Source: Mameliella sp. CS4 (GTDB lineage Bacteria; Pseudomonadota; Alphaproteobacteria; Rhodobacterales; Rhodobacteraceae). From it: a stretch of 64,000 nucleotides of DNA. The notes under the pieces were generated by a model. That model was not told where the DNA came from. It worked only from the letters and a program-made list of their open reading frames with translations, and made no database searches. The stretch's first letter is position 1. Every line of letters begins with the position of its first letter. Where the stretch lies: assembly GCF_019392335.1 (NCBI RefSeq), contig NZ_JAHXRQ010000008.1, positions 124,001 to 188,000 on the forward strand, written 5' to 3'. Shown here piece by piece: positions 7,851 through 16,838 of the stretch. Made by a program: the position numbers and the translations under genes.

Positions 7851-10744
7851 AGGACTTTATCCTGCCGACCGACGACCGTGACATGGGCACCCCGGCCCGC
7901 CAGGGCGCGCCCGTCACCCTGACCATCGACGGATTCGAGGTCACCGTCCCCGAGGGCACCAGCGTCATGCGCGCCGCCGCCGAGATCGGCATCTCGGTGC
8001 CCAAGCTCTGCGCCTCGGACAACCTGGAGGCTTTCGGGTCCTGTCGCCTTTGCGCGGTCGAGATCGAGGGCCGTCGCGGTACGCCGGCCTCCTGCACGAC
8101 GCCGGTGGCGGCGGGTATGGTCGTGGACACGACCTCGGCCAAGGTCCGCAAGATCCGCAAGGGCGTTATGGAGCTCTATATCTCTGATCACCCGCTGGAT
8201 TGCCTGACCTGCGCGGCCAACGGCGATTGCGAGCTGCAGGACATGGCCGGGGCCGTCGGCCTGCGCGACGTGCGGTACAAGGCGCCCGAACAGGGCGGGT
8301 TTGCCAATCATTTCGAGGCCCGCAACACCAGCGGTGAGGCCAACCCGGAATGGCTGCCCAAGGACGACAGCAACCCCTATTTTACCTACGACCCCTCCAA
8401 GTGTATCGTCTGCAACCGCTGCGTTCGCGCCTGCGAAGAGGTGCAGGGCACCTTTGCGCTGACGATCTCGGGGCGCGGGTTCGACAGCCGGGTGTCTGCG
8501 GGTGGCGTCGGGGACGATTTCCTGGCGTCGGACTGTGTCAGTTGCGGCGCCTGCGTGCAGGCCTGCCCCACCGCGACCCTGCAGGAAAAATCCGTGATCG
8601 AGATGGGCACGCCGGATCGGTCCGTCGTGACCACCTGCGCCTATTGCGGTGTCGGTTGTTCCTTCAAGGCGGAAATGCAGGGCGACGAACTGGTGCGGAT
8701 GGTGCCCTACAAGCACGGCAAGGCGAACCGGGGGCATAGCTGCGTCAAGGGCCGCTTTGCCTATGGCTATGCCAACCACAAGGACCGCATCCTGAACCCG
8801 ATGATCCGCGACACGATCGACGAGCCCTGGCGCGAGGTCAGCTGGGATGAGGCGCTGAGCTTTGCCGCTGGCCGCATGCGCGGCCTTCAGGAAAAGCATG
8901 GCAAGAAAAGCATCGGTGTCATCACCTCCAGCCGCTGCACCAACGAGGAAACCTACCTGGTGCAGAAGCTGACCCGCGCGGTCTTTGGCAACAACAACAC
9001 CGACACCTGCGCCCGCGTCTGCCATTCGCCCACCGGCTATGGCCTTCGCCAGACCTTCGGCACCAGCGCCGGCACGCAGGATTTCGACAGTGTCGAACAG
9101 ACAGACGTGGTCATCGTGATCGGGGCCAACCCCACTGACGGCCACCCGGTCTTTGCCTCACGGCTCAAGAAACGCCTGCGGGCAGGGGCCAAGCTGATCG
9201 TCATCGACCCGCGCCGGATCGACCTGGTGAAATCCGCCCATATCGAGGCGGCGCATCACCTGGCGCTGAAACCCGGTACCAACGTTGCCGTGGTCACGGC
9301 GCTGGCGCATGTGATCGTGACCGAGGGGCTGATGGATGAAGCGTTCATTCGCACCCGCTGCGACTGGGACGAATTCCAAGTCTACGCCGAATTCGTCAGC
9401 GAACCGCGTCACTCGCCCGAGGCGACGGCCCTGCTGACCGGCGTCAAAGCGCAGGACCTGCGGGCCGCCGCGCGGACCTTTGCCCGGGGTGGCAATGGCG
9501 CGATCTACTACGGCCTCGGCGTGACCGAGCACAGCCAGGGGTCGACCACCGTCATGGGCATTGCCAACCTCGCCATGCTGACCGGCAATGTCGGGCGGCC
9601 CGGCGTGGGTGTGAACCCGCTGCGCGGCCAGAACAATGTGCAGGGCTCCTGCGACATGGGCAGCTTCCCGCATGAACTGCCGGGGTATCGCCATGTGAAA
9701 CTGCCCGAAGTGCGTGAAGTGTTCGAGACCACCTGGGGTGTCGAGATCGACCCGGAACCCGGCCTGCGTATTCCCAACATGCTGGACGCGGCGGTCGAGG
9801 GCACCTTCAAGGGGCTGTACTGCCAGGGCGAGGATATCCTGCAATCGGACCCGGACACCAAACATGTCGCGGCGGGGCTTGCGGCGATGGAATGCGTCAT
9901 CGTGCATGACCTCTTCCTGAACGAGACGGCCAACTACGCGCATGTCTTCCTGCCGGGGTCGACCTTCCTGGAAAAGGACGGCACCTTTACCAATGCCGAA
10001 CGCCGCATCAACCGCGTGCGCCGCGTCATGGCGCCCAAGAACGGCTATGCCGACTGGGAGGTGACGCAGCTGCTGGCAAATGCGATGGGGGCGGGCTGGT
10101 CCTATACGCATCCCAGCCAGATCATGGAGGAAATCGCCGCCACGACGCCCTCTTTCGCCGGGGTGGACTATGCCCTGCTGGAGGAAAAAGGGTCGGTGCA
10201 ATGGCCCTGCAACGAGGCGCATCCCGAAGGCACGCCGCTGATGCATGTCGATGAGTTTGTGCGCGGCAAGGGGCGGTTCATCGTCACCGAATACGTTGCC
10301 ACCGATGAAAAGACCGGCCCGCGTTTCCCGCTCTTGCTGACCACCGGGCGCATCCTGTCCCAGTATAACGTCGGCGCGCAGACCCGGCGCACGGAAAACG
10401 TGGTCTGGCACGAGGCCGACGTGCTGGAAATCCACCCGCATGACGCCGAGAACCGTGGCCTCAACGATGGCGACTGGGTGCGGCTGGCCTCGCGCTCGGG
10501 GGAAACGACGCTGAAGGCCACAGTGACCGACCGGGTCAGCCCCGGCGTGGTCTATACCACCTTCCACCACCCGGACACGCAGGCCAACGTCATCACCACG
10601 GACTATTCTGACTGGGCCACGAACTGCCCGGAATACAAGGTGACGGCGGTGCAGGTCGCGCCCTCGAACGGGCCGACCGATTGGCAAGAGGACTACGCCG
10701 CCCAGGCCGAACGGTCGCGCCGTATCCTTCCGGCAGCGGAATGA
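7847..10744 (+). CDS. fdsA: NAD-dependent formate dehydrogenase, alpha (molybdenum) subunit
   Basis: A 965-residue catalytic subunit oxidising formate to CO2 at a bis-guanine-dinucleotide molybdenum cofactor in the cytoplasm. In order: a plant-type [2Fe-2S] domain (C55, C66, C69, C83), a His-ligated [4Fe-4S] site (H115, C119, C122, C128), two ferredoxin clusters (C186/C189/C192/C196 and C230/C233/C236/C240), a further [4Fe-4S] site next to the active site (C264, C267, C271, C299), then the DMSO-reductase-family catalytic part and molydopterin-binding C-terminus. The metal ligand is C392 in VCHSPTGYG, with H393 beside it, so this is a cysteine enzyme and not a selenoprotein. It overlaps fdsB and fdhD by four bases each. 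Confidence 0.97.
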   Translation: MKDFILPTDDRDMGTPARQGAPVTLTIDGFEVTVPEGTSVMRAAAEIGISVPKLCASDNLEAFGSCRLCAVEIEGRRGTPASCTTPVAAGMVVDTTSAKVRKIRKGVMELYISDHPLDCLTCAANGDCELQDMAGAVGLRDVRYKAPEQGGFANHFEARNTSGEANPEWLPKDDSNPYFTYDPSKCIVCNRCVRACEEVQGTFALTISGRGFDSRVSAGGVGDDFLASDCVSCGACVQACPTATLQEKSVIEMGTPDRSVVTTCAYCGVGCSFKAEMQGDELVRMVPYKHGKANRGHSCVKGRFAYGYANHKDRILNPMIRDTIDEPWREVSWDEALSFAAGRMRGLQEKHGKKSIGVITSSRCTNEETYLVQKLTRAVFGNNNTDTCARVCHSPTGYGLRQTFGTSAGTQDFDSVEQTDVVIVIGANPTDGHPVFASRLKKRLRAGAKLIVIDPRRIDLVKSAHIEAAHHLALKPGTNVAVVTALAHVIVTEGLMDEAFIRTRCDWDEFQVYAEFVSEPRHSPEATALLTGVKAQDLRAAARTFARGGNGAIYYGLGVTEHSQGSTTVMGIANLAMLTGNVGRPGVGVNPLRGQNNVQGSCDMGSFPHELPGYRHVKLPEVREVFETTWGVEIDPEPGLRIPNMLDAAVEGTFKGLYCQGEDILQSDPDTKHVAAGLAAMECVIVHDLFLNETANYAHVFLPGSTFLEKDGTFTNAERRINRVRRVMAPKNGYADWEVTQLLANAMGAGWSYTHPSQIMEEIAATTPSFAGVDYALLEEKGSVQWPCNEAHPEGTPLMHVDEFVRGKGRFIVTEYVATDEKTGPRFPLLLTTGRILSQYNVGAQTRRTENVVWHEADVLEIHPHDAENRGLNDGDWVRLASRSGETTLKATVTDRVSPGVVYTTFHHPDTQANVITTDYSDWATNCPEYKVTAVQVAPSNGPTDWQEDYAAQAERSRRILPAAE

Positions 10745-11562
10745 GCGCGCGCTCTGCAACCGTCAGCGCCTCGGGCCGGTCGCACCAGTCCGAGAGCACG
10801 CTGGCGATCCACCGCACACTGCCCGAGGAGGTGCCGGTGGCGCTGGTCTTCAACGGCACCACACAGGCGGTCATGATGGCCAGCCCCTCCGACCTGGCGG
10901 ATTTCGCCCTCGGCTTTGCCCTGACAGAGGGCATCGTCAGTGACCCCTCGCAGGTCGACGATTTTGAAATCGTCGAACACGCGCAGGGCATCGAGGCACG
11001 CTTTCTGCTGGAGGACGGGTGCGCCCGCGCCCTGTCCGAGCGACGGCGCTTCATGGCGGGGCCGGTGGGCTGCGGCCTTTGCGGGATCGACAGCCTGGAG
11101 CAGGCGGTGCGTCATGTCCCGCACGTGACCTCTGACCTGCGGTTGACGGTGGCCGAGGTTGCCCGCGCGACCGATGCGTTGCGCCGTCATCAGCGCCTGC
11201 ATGACATGACCCGCGCCACCCATGCGGCGGGCTTCATGACCTCTGGGCGCAGCGTCTACATGGCGCGCGAGGACGTGGGGCGGCACAACGCGCTGGACAA
11301 GCTCATCGGCGCGCTGGCGCATGAGGGGGGCGATGCCTCGCAGGGCGCCGCCGTCATGACCTCGCGCCTGTCGATTGAACTGGTCCAGAAATGCGCGCTG
11401 GCCGGAATTCCGGTCCTTGTTGCCGTGTCCGCCCCCACCGGCGCCGCTGTCCGCCTGGCGCAGGAGGCCGGGATCACCCTGGCCGCCTTTGCCCGGGGCG
11501 GCGGTTTCGACATCTATTCCCACCCGTACCGCATCACCGAGGAGGCTCCGCATGTCGCCTGA
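10741..11562 (+). CDS. fdhD: formate dehydrogenase sulfurtransferase / cofactor chaperone FdhD (FdsC)
   Basis: A 273-residue FdhD-family protein, called FdsC in the Rhodobacter capsulatus fds operon. It sulfurates the molybdenum cofactor and delivers it to FdsA; without it the apoenzyme is inactive. The conserved CGLC pair is at residues 111-114 (GPVGCGLCGIDS), and the family block SGRSVYMAREDVGRHNALDK lies in the second half. The frame is open upstream, but the ATG at 10741 overlaps the fdsA stop as ATGA and begins the family at the usual place. Its 3' end overlaps fdsD by 11 bases. Confidence 0.95.
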   Translation: MSARSATVSASGRSHQSESTLAIHRTLPEEVPVALVFNGTTQAVMMASPSDLADFALGFALTEGIVSDPSQVDDFEIVEHAQGIEARFLLEDGCARALSERRRFMAGPVGCGLCGIDSLEQAVRHVPHVTSDLRLTVAEVARATDALRRHQRLHDMTRATHAAGFMTSGRSVYMAREDVGRHNALDKLIGALAHEGGDASQGAAVMTSRLSIELVQKCALAGIPVLVAVSAPTGAAVRLAQEAGITLAAFARGGGFDIYSHPYRITEEAPHVA

Positions 11563-11755
11563 CAAGATGATCCGCATGGCGAACCAGATCGCCACGTTTT
11601 TCAAGACCCAGCCGAACGAGGACGCCCCCGCGCGCGTCGCGGCGCATATCTCGGATTTCTGGGAGCCGCGCATGCGCGAGCAGTTGCGCAGCCATGTCGC
11701 GCAGGGCGGTGACGGGCTGGACGAGGTGGTTGTCCGGGCCGCCGCGCAGATATGA
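11552..11755 (+). CDS. fdsD: formate dehydrogenase delta subunit
   Basis: A 67-residue FdsD homologue. The family core is visible: MIRMANQIATFF at the start, then HISDFWEPRMREQL and the tail LDEVVVRAAAQI. FdsD is a small non-redox subunit needed for assembly or stability of the Fds complex. The start at 11552 has GAGGAGG upstream and lies inside the end of fdhD, showing tight coupling. It ends the fds core; the next gene begins 67 bases later. Confidence 0.93.
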   Translation: MSPDKMIRMANQIATFFKTQPNEDAPARVAAHISDFWEPRMREQLRSHVAQGGDGLDEVVVRAAAQI

Positions 11756-11822
11756 CCAATGCCGCGCCCGACGTGGGCAGGCTTGATCTGACGGACAGTC
11801 GTGCCGACAAAAGGGGCGCGGC

Positions 11823-12302
11823 ATGACGGGCACCAGCCTCCGCGCAGGGGAACGCGCGCTTGACCTCGGCCCGGCCGGGGACGCGGCGTTGCGCTTCATC
11901 GGCACCGTCCGCACACCTTGGCACAACCGGGATACCTGCCCGCGACAAGGGCGGCTGGACGGGCCGGAATGCCGCATCCGCCTGAACCCGGAATGGCAAC
12001 CGGCGCTGGCAGGGTTGGGGGCGTATGACAGTATCGAGGTCCTCTACTGGCTGGGGCTGGCGCGGCGGGACCTGCTGACCCAGAGCCCAAAGAATGACGG
12101 ACGGATCTTTGGCACCTTTGCCCTGCGCTCTCCGGGGCGGCCCAACCCCATCGGCACGTCACTGGTAAAACTGTTGCGGATCGAGGGGGCGGACCTCATT
12201 GTGCGCGGACTGGATTGTGTCGACGGCACCCCGCTGATCGACCTCAAGCCGGACCGTTGCCTGTTTACGCCCAAGGCGCCGCCGAAGCCGGGCGAGAGTT
12301 GA
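11823..12302 (+). CDS. TrmO/TsaA-family methyltransferase-like protein
   Basis: A 159-residue protein of the TrmO (TsaA, YaeB) beta-barrel family, whose Escherichia coli member N6-methylates t6A37 in certain tRNAs with S-adenosylmethionine. Family motifs seen are IGTVRTPW near residue 27, YDSIEVLYWLGLARRDLL and the strong GTFALRSPGRPNPIGTSLV. It is shorter than E. coli TrmO and lacks the C-terminal lobe, like many stand-alone TsaA-domain proteins. It lies between fdsD and a metal-type ABC importer in the same direction, a context that raises the possibility of a metal- or cofactor-linked role rather than tRNA modification. Confidence 0.82.
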   Translation: MTGTSLRAGERALDLGPAGDAALRFIGTVRTPWHNRDTCPRQGRLDGPECRIRLNPEWQPALAGLGAYDSIEVLYWLGLARRDLLTQSPKNDGRIFGTFALRSPGRPNPIGTSLVKLLRIEGADLIVRGLDCVDGTPLIDLKPDRCLFTPKAPPKPGES

Positions 12303-12329
12303 CGATTTCGCTTTTCGAAGGAGGGCACT

Positions 12330-13358
12330 TTGCGATTTCTGTTCCTGTTCCTCGCGCTGCTGGCCACGCCTCTGGGCGCACTTACAATCACCGACAGCGC
12401 GGGCCGCGTCGTCGAGGTGCCCGACGAGGTGACCACCGTTTTTGCCGCCGGGCCGCCCGCCTCTGTCCTGGTTTACGTGCTGAAGCCCGAGGCCCTGACC
12501 GGCTGGCCCCGGGCGCTGCGCGCCGAGGAACGGGCCTATATCGCCGAACCCTTCCGCGACCTGCCTGAAACCGGCCGTCTGACCGGGCGCGGCGGTGAGG
12601 CCAACCTGGAACGGGTGCTGCAGATCAAGCCCGACCTGATCGTCGATTTCGGCTCTGTCCGGGACACCTATATCGACCTGGCGGATCGGGTGCAGGCGCA
12701 AACCGGCATTCCCTACCTGTTGATCGATGGCCGGTTCGAAAACACCCCCCAGGCCCTGCGCCTGTTGGGCGAGGCGTTGGGTGTTCCGGACCGTGGCGAG
12801 GCGCTGGCGGCGGATGCCGAGGCGCGCTTTGCCAGCATCGACGCGCTGCTGAGCGAAATCCCCGAGGAGGCCCGCCCCCGCGTTTACCTGGCGCGCGGGC
12901 CGGATGGGCTGGAAACCGGCATGAAAGGCTCGATCAACACCGAGATCATCGAGCGCGCGGGCGGACGCAACGTGGCCGATGACGGTGGTGCGACGCTCGG
13001 GCTGGTCAGGGCCTCGATGGAACAGGTCATCGTCGCCAATCCCGATCTGGTCGTGACCTGGGACCGGACCTTCTTTGACCGGGTCTGGGAGGATCCCCTG
13101 TGGCAGGGTGTCGACGCCGTTCAGAAACGGCGTGTCTACCTGTCGCCCACGGCGCCCTTTGGCTGGATCGACCGCCCGCCTTCGCTGAACCGGATGATGG
13201 GACTCACCTGGATGGCGGGGCTGATGTATCCCGACCGCTGGCCGGGAGAGTTGCGCAAGGAGGCGCGGGAATTCTACGCGCAATGGTATCACGTCGACCT
13301 GTCCGAGGACGCGCTTGATCGTCTGCTGGAGTGGGCCGAAGGACGCCCGCCAGAGTGA
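12330..13358 (+). CDS. FecB/MolA-type substrate-binding protein (probable molybdate/tungstate)
   Basis: A 342-residue periplasmic binding protein of the helical-backbone cluster A type used by iron, B12 and class II molybdate importers. It has a short signal peptide (FLFLFLALLATPLGA), then TITDSAGRVVEVP, and the conserved LERVLQIKPDLIVDFG. The C-terminal half carries NTEIIERAGGRNVADD and FGWIDRPPSLNRMMG. The start is a TTG at 12330, six bases... after GGAGGG at 12321-12326; no nearer ATG exists. It is followed by overlapping permease and ATPase genes. Haemophilus MolABC shows that this fold can carry molybdate and tungstate, and the fds operon just upstream needs that metal, so Mo/W is inferred over iron-siderophore. 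Confidence 0.8.
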   Translation: MRFLFLFLALLATPLGALTITDSAGRVVEVPDEVTTVFAAGPPASVLVYVLKPEALTGWPRALRAEERAYIAEPFRDLPETGRLTGRGGEANLERVLQIKPDLIVDFGSVRDTYIDLADRVQAQTGIPYLLIDGRFENTPQALRLLGEALGVPDRGEALAADAEARFASIDALLSEIPEEARPRVYLARGPDGLETGMKGSINTEIIERAGGRNVADDGGATLGLVRASMEQVIVANPDLVVTWDRTFFDRVWEDPLWQGVDAVQKRRVYLSPTAPFGWIDRPPSLNRMMGLTWMAGLMYPDRWPGELRKEAREFYAQWYHVDLSEDALDRLLEWAEGRPPE

Positions 13359-14341
13359 GCCGGCCCGCGCTGCCCCTGCTGCTGGCGCTTGTGCTGGTGC
13401 TCATGGCCTTTGGGGCCGTGATGGTGGGGCCGTTCGGCCTGTCGCCGGGCGAGGTTTTGCGGACCCTTGTCGGGCAGGGCGATCCGCAGGCCCGGATCGT
13501 GATCTGGAATATCCGCCTGCCGCGCGTCGCCGCCGCCTTGCTGGTCGGCGCGGCGCTGGCCGCCGCAGGGGCCAGCTACCAGGCGCTGTTTCGCAATCCG
13601 CTGGTCTCTCCGGACATCCTGGGCGTGTCGGCGGGCGCGGGACTGGGGGCCGTGGCGGGGATCTTTCTGTCCCTGCCGGTGGCGGCAATTCAGGCCTCTG
13701 CCTTTGTCGCCGGCATGGTTGCCGTGGGTGTGGTGACGCTGGTGGCGACCGCCGTGCGCGGCGCCGACCGAACCCTGACATTGGTTCTAGTGGGGGTGGT
13801 GATCGGGGCGTTGGCCGGGGCCGCGACCTCTCTGCTCAAGGTGCTGGCCGATCCCTATGACCAACTGCCGGCGATCACCTTTTGGCTGCTGGGGTCGCTG
13901 GCCTCTGTCACCTCTGCCGACATCCTGCCGGCCTTGCCCGCCGTGCTGGTCGGGCTTGTGCCGCTGACGCTGCTGCGCTGGCGGATCAACGTGTTGTCGA
14001 TGGGCGACGAAGAGGCCCGCGCGCTGGGCGTCGAGGCCGGGCACACCCGGTTCCTGGTGATCGCCTCTGCGACGCTGGTCACGGCCAGTGTGACCGCGCT
14101 GGCTGGTGTCGTCGGCTGGGTCGGGCTGGTGATCCCGCATGTGGCGCGGATGCTGGTCGGGCCGGGGTTCGGGCGCTTGTTGCCGGTCTCGGCCCTGATC
14201 GGGGCGGGCTACCTGCTGGCGGTGGACACGCTGGCGCGGTCCATCGCCCCGGTCGAGGTGCCGCTGGGCATCCTGACGGCGGTAATTGGCGCGCCCTTTT
14301 TCGTGGTCCTGCTGGCGCGCGGGCGCCGGGGCTGGTCCTGA
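13355..14341 (+). CDS. FecCD/BtuC-type ABC permease
   Basis: A 328-residue type II importer permease with roughly ten membrane segments. Family motifs are IRLPRVAAALLVGAALAAAG, YQALFRNPLVSPDILGVSAG and, near the C-terminus, GWVGLVIPHVARMLVG, which contacts the ATPase. I chose the GTG at 13355, which overlaps the upstream stop as GTGA; a GTG eight codons earlier is possible. It works as a dimer with the binding protein before it and the ATPase after it (one-base overlap). Substrate is inferred from context as molybdate or tungstate. Confidence 0.88.
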   Translation: MSRPALPLLLALVLVLMAFGAVMVGPFGLSPGEVLRTLVGQGDPQARIVIWNIRLPRVAAALLVGAALAAAGASYQALFRNPLVSPDILGVSAGAGLGAVAGIFLSLPVAAIQASAFVAGMVAVGVVTLVATAVRGADRTLTLVLVGVVIGALAGAATSLLKVLADPYDQLPAITFWLLGSLASVTSADILPALPAVLVGLVPLTLLRWRINVLSMGDEEARALGVEAGHTRFLVIASATLVTASVTALAGVVGWVGLVIPHVARMLVGPGFGRLLPVSALIGAGYLLAVDTLARSIAPVEVPLGILTAVIGAPFFVVLLARGRRGWS

Positions 14342-15120
14342 TGCTGGAGGCCCGCGCCCTGTCCATCGGCCACGGCAAGACCCGTGTTGGCAGTGGCCTG
14401 TCGCTGCGGGTGGCGCCGGGCGAGGTGCTGTGCCTGCTGGGGCCAAATGGCTGTGGCAAGACCACTCTGTTCCGCACCCTGATGGGGCTGCTGCCGGCGC
14501 TTGCGGGTGACGTGTTGCTGGGGGGGCGGCCCGTCACCGCCCTGACCCGGGCCGAGATCGCGCGCCGGATCGCCTATGTCCCGCAGGCCCATGCGCCGCC
14601 TTTTCCCTTTGAGGCGTTGGAGGTTGTCCTGATGGGGCGCACCGCGCGGCTGGGGGCGTTTGGGCAGCCGGGCCGGACCGACCGGGCCACGGCGCTGGAT
14701 GCGATGGATCACCTGGGGATCGCGGACCTTGCCGGGCACAACTATGCGCAGCTTTCCGGCGGTCAGCGCCAGTTGGTCCTGATCGCCCGCGCCCTGGCGC
14801 AGGAGGCGCCGCTGATTGTCATGGACGAGCCGACCGCCAGCCTGGATTTCGGCAACCAGGCGCAGGTCCTGTCGCGGATCGCCGCGCTGGTTTCCGGCGC
14901 GCTGGACGACGGGCGCAGCGTCGTCCTGTCGACCCATGATCCCGACCAGGCCTTTGCGCTGGATGCGCGTGTGGTTCTGATGCACCGGGGCGGCATCCTG
15001 GCCCAGGGCGCGGCCTCGGAAATCCTGGACGGCCCGCGCCTGAGTACGGTCTACGGCATGCCGATCACGGTCGAGACCACGACCAGCGGCCGCCGTGTCT
15101 GCCTGCCTGCCGTGACGTAA
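14341..15120 (+). CDS. FecE/MolC-type ABC ATPase
   Basis: A 259-residue importer ATPase. Walker A is GPNGCGKTT near residue 39, the Q-loop lies in YVPQAH, the signature is LSGGQRQLVLIARAL, Walker B is PLIVMDEPTASLD and the switch His is in LSTHDPDQAF. Its start overlaps the permease stop by one base (TGATG). It completes a binding protein-permease-ATPase set co-directional with the fds operon. It ends seven bases before the convergent polyamine-type transporter gene. Confidence 0.9.
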   Translation: MLEARALSIGHGKTRVGSGLSLRVAPGEVLCLLGPNGCGKTTLFRTLMGLLPALAGDVLLGGRPVTALTRAEIARRIAYVPQAHAPPFPFEALEVVLMGRTARLGAFGQPGRTDRATALDAMDHLGIADLAGHNYAQLSGGQRQLVLIARALAQEAPLIVMDEPTASLDFGNQAQVLSRIAALVSGALDDGRSVVLSTHDPDQAFALDARVVLMHRGGILAQGAASEILDGPRLSTVYGMPITVETTTSGRRVCLPAVT

Positions 15121-15127
15121 CCTGCGC

Positions 15128-15976
15128 TCAGCGGCGCTGGAACAGGATCACCACCAGCGCCAGCAGCGACGACCCCAGCATCAGCAGCAGGGACACCGCG
15201 TTCAACAGCGGCGTAGACCCCTCTTTCAGTCGGTCGAACATGGCGATGGTCAGCGGCGCGTCAGAGCCGACCAGCATCAGCGTGGTGTTGAAGTTCTCGA
15301 AGCTCATCAGGAAGGCCACGACCACCGCGCCGATCATCGCCGGCATCAGGAAGGGAATGGTGATCGTGCGCACCGCCGTCAGCCGCGTCGCGCCCAGGTT
15401 CAGCGCCGCCTCTTCCAGCGTGCGGTCGAACTTCTGCAACCGCGCGGTGATGACCAGCGTGGCGATCGTGGTGATAAAGCTGAACTGCCCCAGGATGACC
15501 AGCAGCAAGCCGGGACGCAGTGCCTGGATATCCATCTGGGCAAGGTCCCAGATGCCGTTCGCCAGGGTCGACGAAAAGACGAGGATGGAGATGCCCAGCA
15601 CGATGCCGGGAATGACCAGCGGCAACAGCATCAGAACGTAAAGCAGCCCCTTGCCCCGAAAGTCGTAGCGGTTGAACAAAAAGGCATTTGTGGTCCCGAC
15701 GCAGACCGACAGCACCGCGACGCAGGCGGCGACAAAGGCCGAGGTGCCCACGGCCCGCAGGATGCCGCGTTCGTGGAACACTCCGATCTGCGGGCGGTCC
15801 TCGCCAAAGAACCAGTTCCAGGTGAACCCCTCCCAGGGAAGAGAGGGGAACTGGCTGTCGTTGAAGGCAAAGACCGCGACCACGGTCAGAGGCAAGGCGA
15901 GGTAGAGGAAGAACAGCAGCACGTAGCTGCCGTAGATCAGGCGAAAGCTGCGGGATTGGGGAATGGTGGGGATCAT
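15128..15976 (-). CDS. polyamine-type ABC permease (PotC/PotI-like)
   Basis: A 282-residue inner-membrane permease with about six helices, of the binding-protein-dependent family. The EAA loop that docks to the ATPase reads EEAALNLGATRLTAVRTITI near residue 180. It is the last gene of a minus-strand set potD-potA-potB-potC-like, four bases downstream of the partner permease. The expected cargo is putrescine, spermidine or a related amine; the exact substrate cannot be read from the sequence. Confidence 0.88.
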   Translation of the reverse strand: MIPTIPQSRSFRLIYGSYVLLFFLYLALPLTVVAVFAFNDSQFPSLPWEGFTWNWFFGEDRPQIGVFHERGILRAVGTSAFVAACVAVLSVCVGTTNAFLFNRYDFRGKGLLYVLMLLPLVIPGIVLGISILVFSSTLANGIWDLAQMDIQALRPGLLLVILGQFSFITTIATLVITARLQKFDRTLEEAALNLGATRLTAVRTITIPFLMPAMIGAVVVAFLMSFENFNTTLMLVGSDAPLTIAMFDRLKEGSTPLLNAVSLLLMLGSSLLALVVILFQRR

Positions 15977-15980
15977 CGGC

Positions 15981-16838
15981 TTATCCCATCGTTTCCTGCA
16001 GGGTGCGCCCCGTCAGGCGCAGCATCCCCCAGACGATCACCGAGGAGAGCACCAGCAGCATGAAGCCGAAGGCGGCGCCCAGCTCCCAGTTGGAGCGGAC
16101 GATGAACTGGTTGTAGATCATCTCGGTGAACCACAGGCTGTCCTTGCCGCCCAGCATGGTCGGGGTCAGGTAATTGCCCAGCGACAGCATGAAGACCACG
16201 ATGCAGCCCGACACGATCCCGGGCATGGCATGGGGGATGATGATTTCCCGCAGCACCGACACCCCGTTGCCGCCAAGGTCATAGCCCGCCTCGATCACGC
16301 TGTCGTCTAGGCTTTCCAGCGTCGTGACCAGCGGCACCACCATGAACAGCATCGAGGTATAGACAAGGCCGACCATCATGGTGGCATCGGTGTACAGCAT
16401 CTCGACCGGCTGATCGGCCAGGCCCGCCCATTGCAGCAGGGTCGACACCAGCCCGGTTTCGCGCAGCAGGATCATCCAGCCGAATGTGCGCACCAGTTCC
16501 GAAACGTAGAAGGGAATGAGGCACAGCATAAACAGCACCTGCTGCAGGCGGCCCTTGGCCATCTTGGCGATGTAGTAGGAAACCGGAAAGGCGATCACCA
16601 GCGTGATGGCCGTGGCCAGCACCGACATCACCGCCGTGCGCCAGAACGTCCGCAGATAAAGCGGCTCTGTCAGCGCCTTTTCGTATTGCGCCAGGCTGGT
16701 CTCGTAGACGCCAAAGCTGATGCGTTCGCGGATCGAGATGAGGAACATGTCGATATGCGGAATGACGATCAGCAGGCCCAGCCACAGGACCAGCGGTGTC
16801 AGCAACAGGATGAATCCGATGCGGGCATGGCTGCGCAT
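15981..16838 (-). CDS. polyamine-type ABC permease (PotB/PotH-like)
   Basis: A 285-residue permease with six predicted helices, partner of the following gene. The coupling loop is DDSVIEAGYDLGGNGVSVLR near residue 195, followed by IIPHAMPGIVSG. Its start overlaps the stop of the ATPase gene by one base, indicating coupled translation. Together the two permeases form the heterodimeric channel of a PotFGHI-like importer. Confidence 0.88.
   Translation of the reverse strand: MRSHARIGFILLLTPLVLWLGLLIVIPHIDMFLISIRERISFGVYETSLAQYEKALTEPLYLRTFWRTAVMSVLATAITLVIAFPVSYYIAKMAKGRLQQVLFMLCLIPFYVSELVRTFGWMILLRETGLVSTLLQWAGLADQPVEMLYTDATMMVGLVYTSMLFMVVPLVTTLESLDDSVIEAGYDLGGNGVSVLREIIIPHAMPGIVSGCIVVFMLSLGNYLTPTMLGGKDSLWFTEMIYNQFIVRSNWELGAAFGFMLLVLSSVIVWGMLRLTGRTLQETMG

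Noticed and set aside
7847..10744. Selenocysteine formate dehydrogenase
   Set aside because: The metal ligand codon encodes Cys392; there is no in-frame TGA and no SECIS-like need.
7280..10759. Long minus-strand frames (621 and 533 codons) opposite fdsB and fdsA
   Set aside because: Antisense shadows; the plus-strand subunits carry all cofactor ligands.
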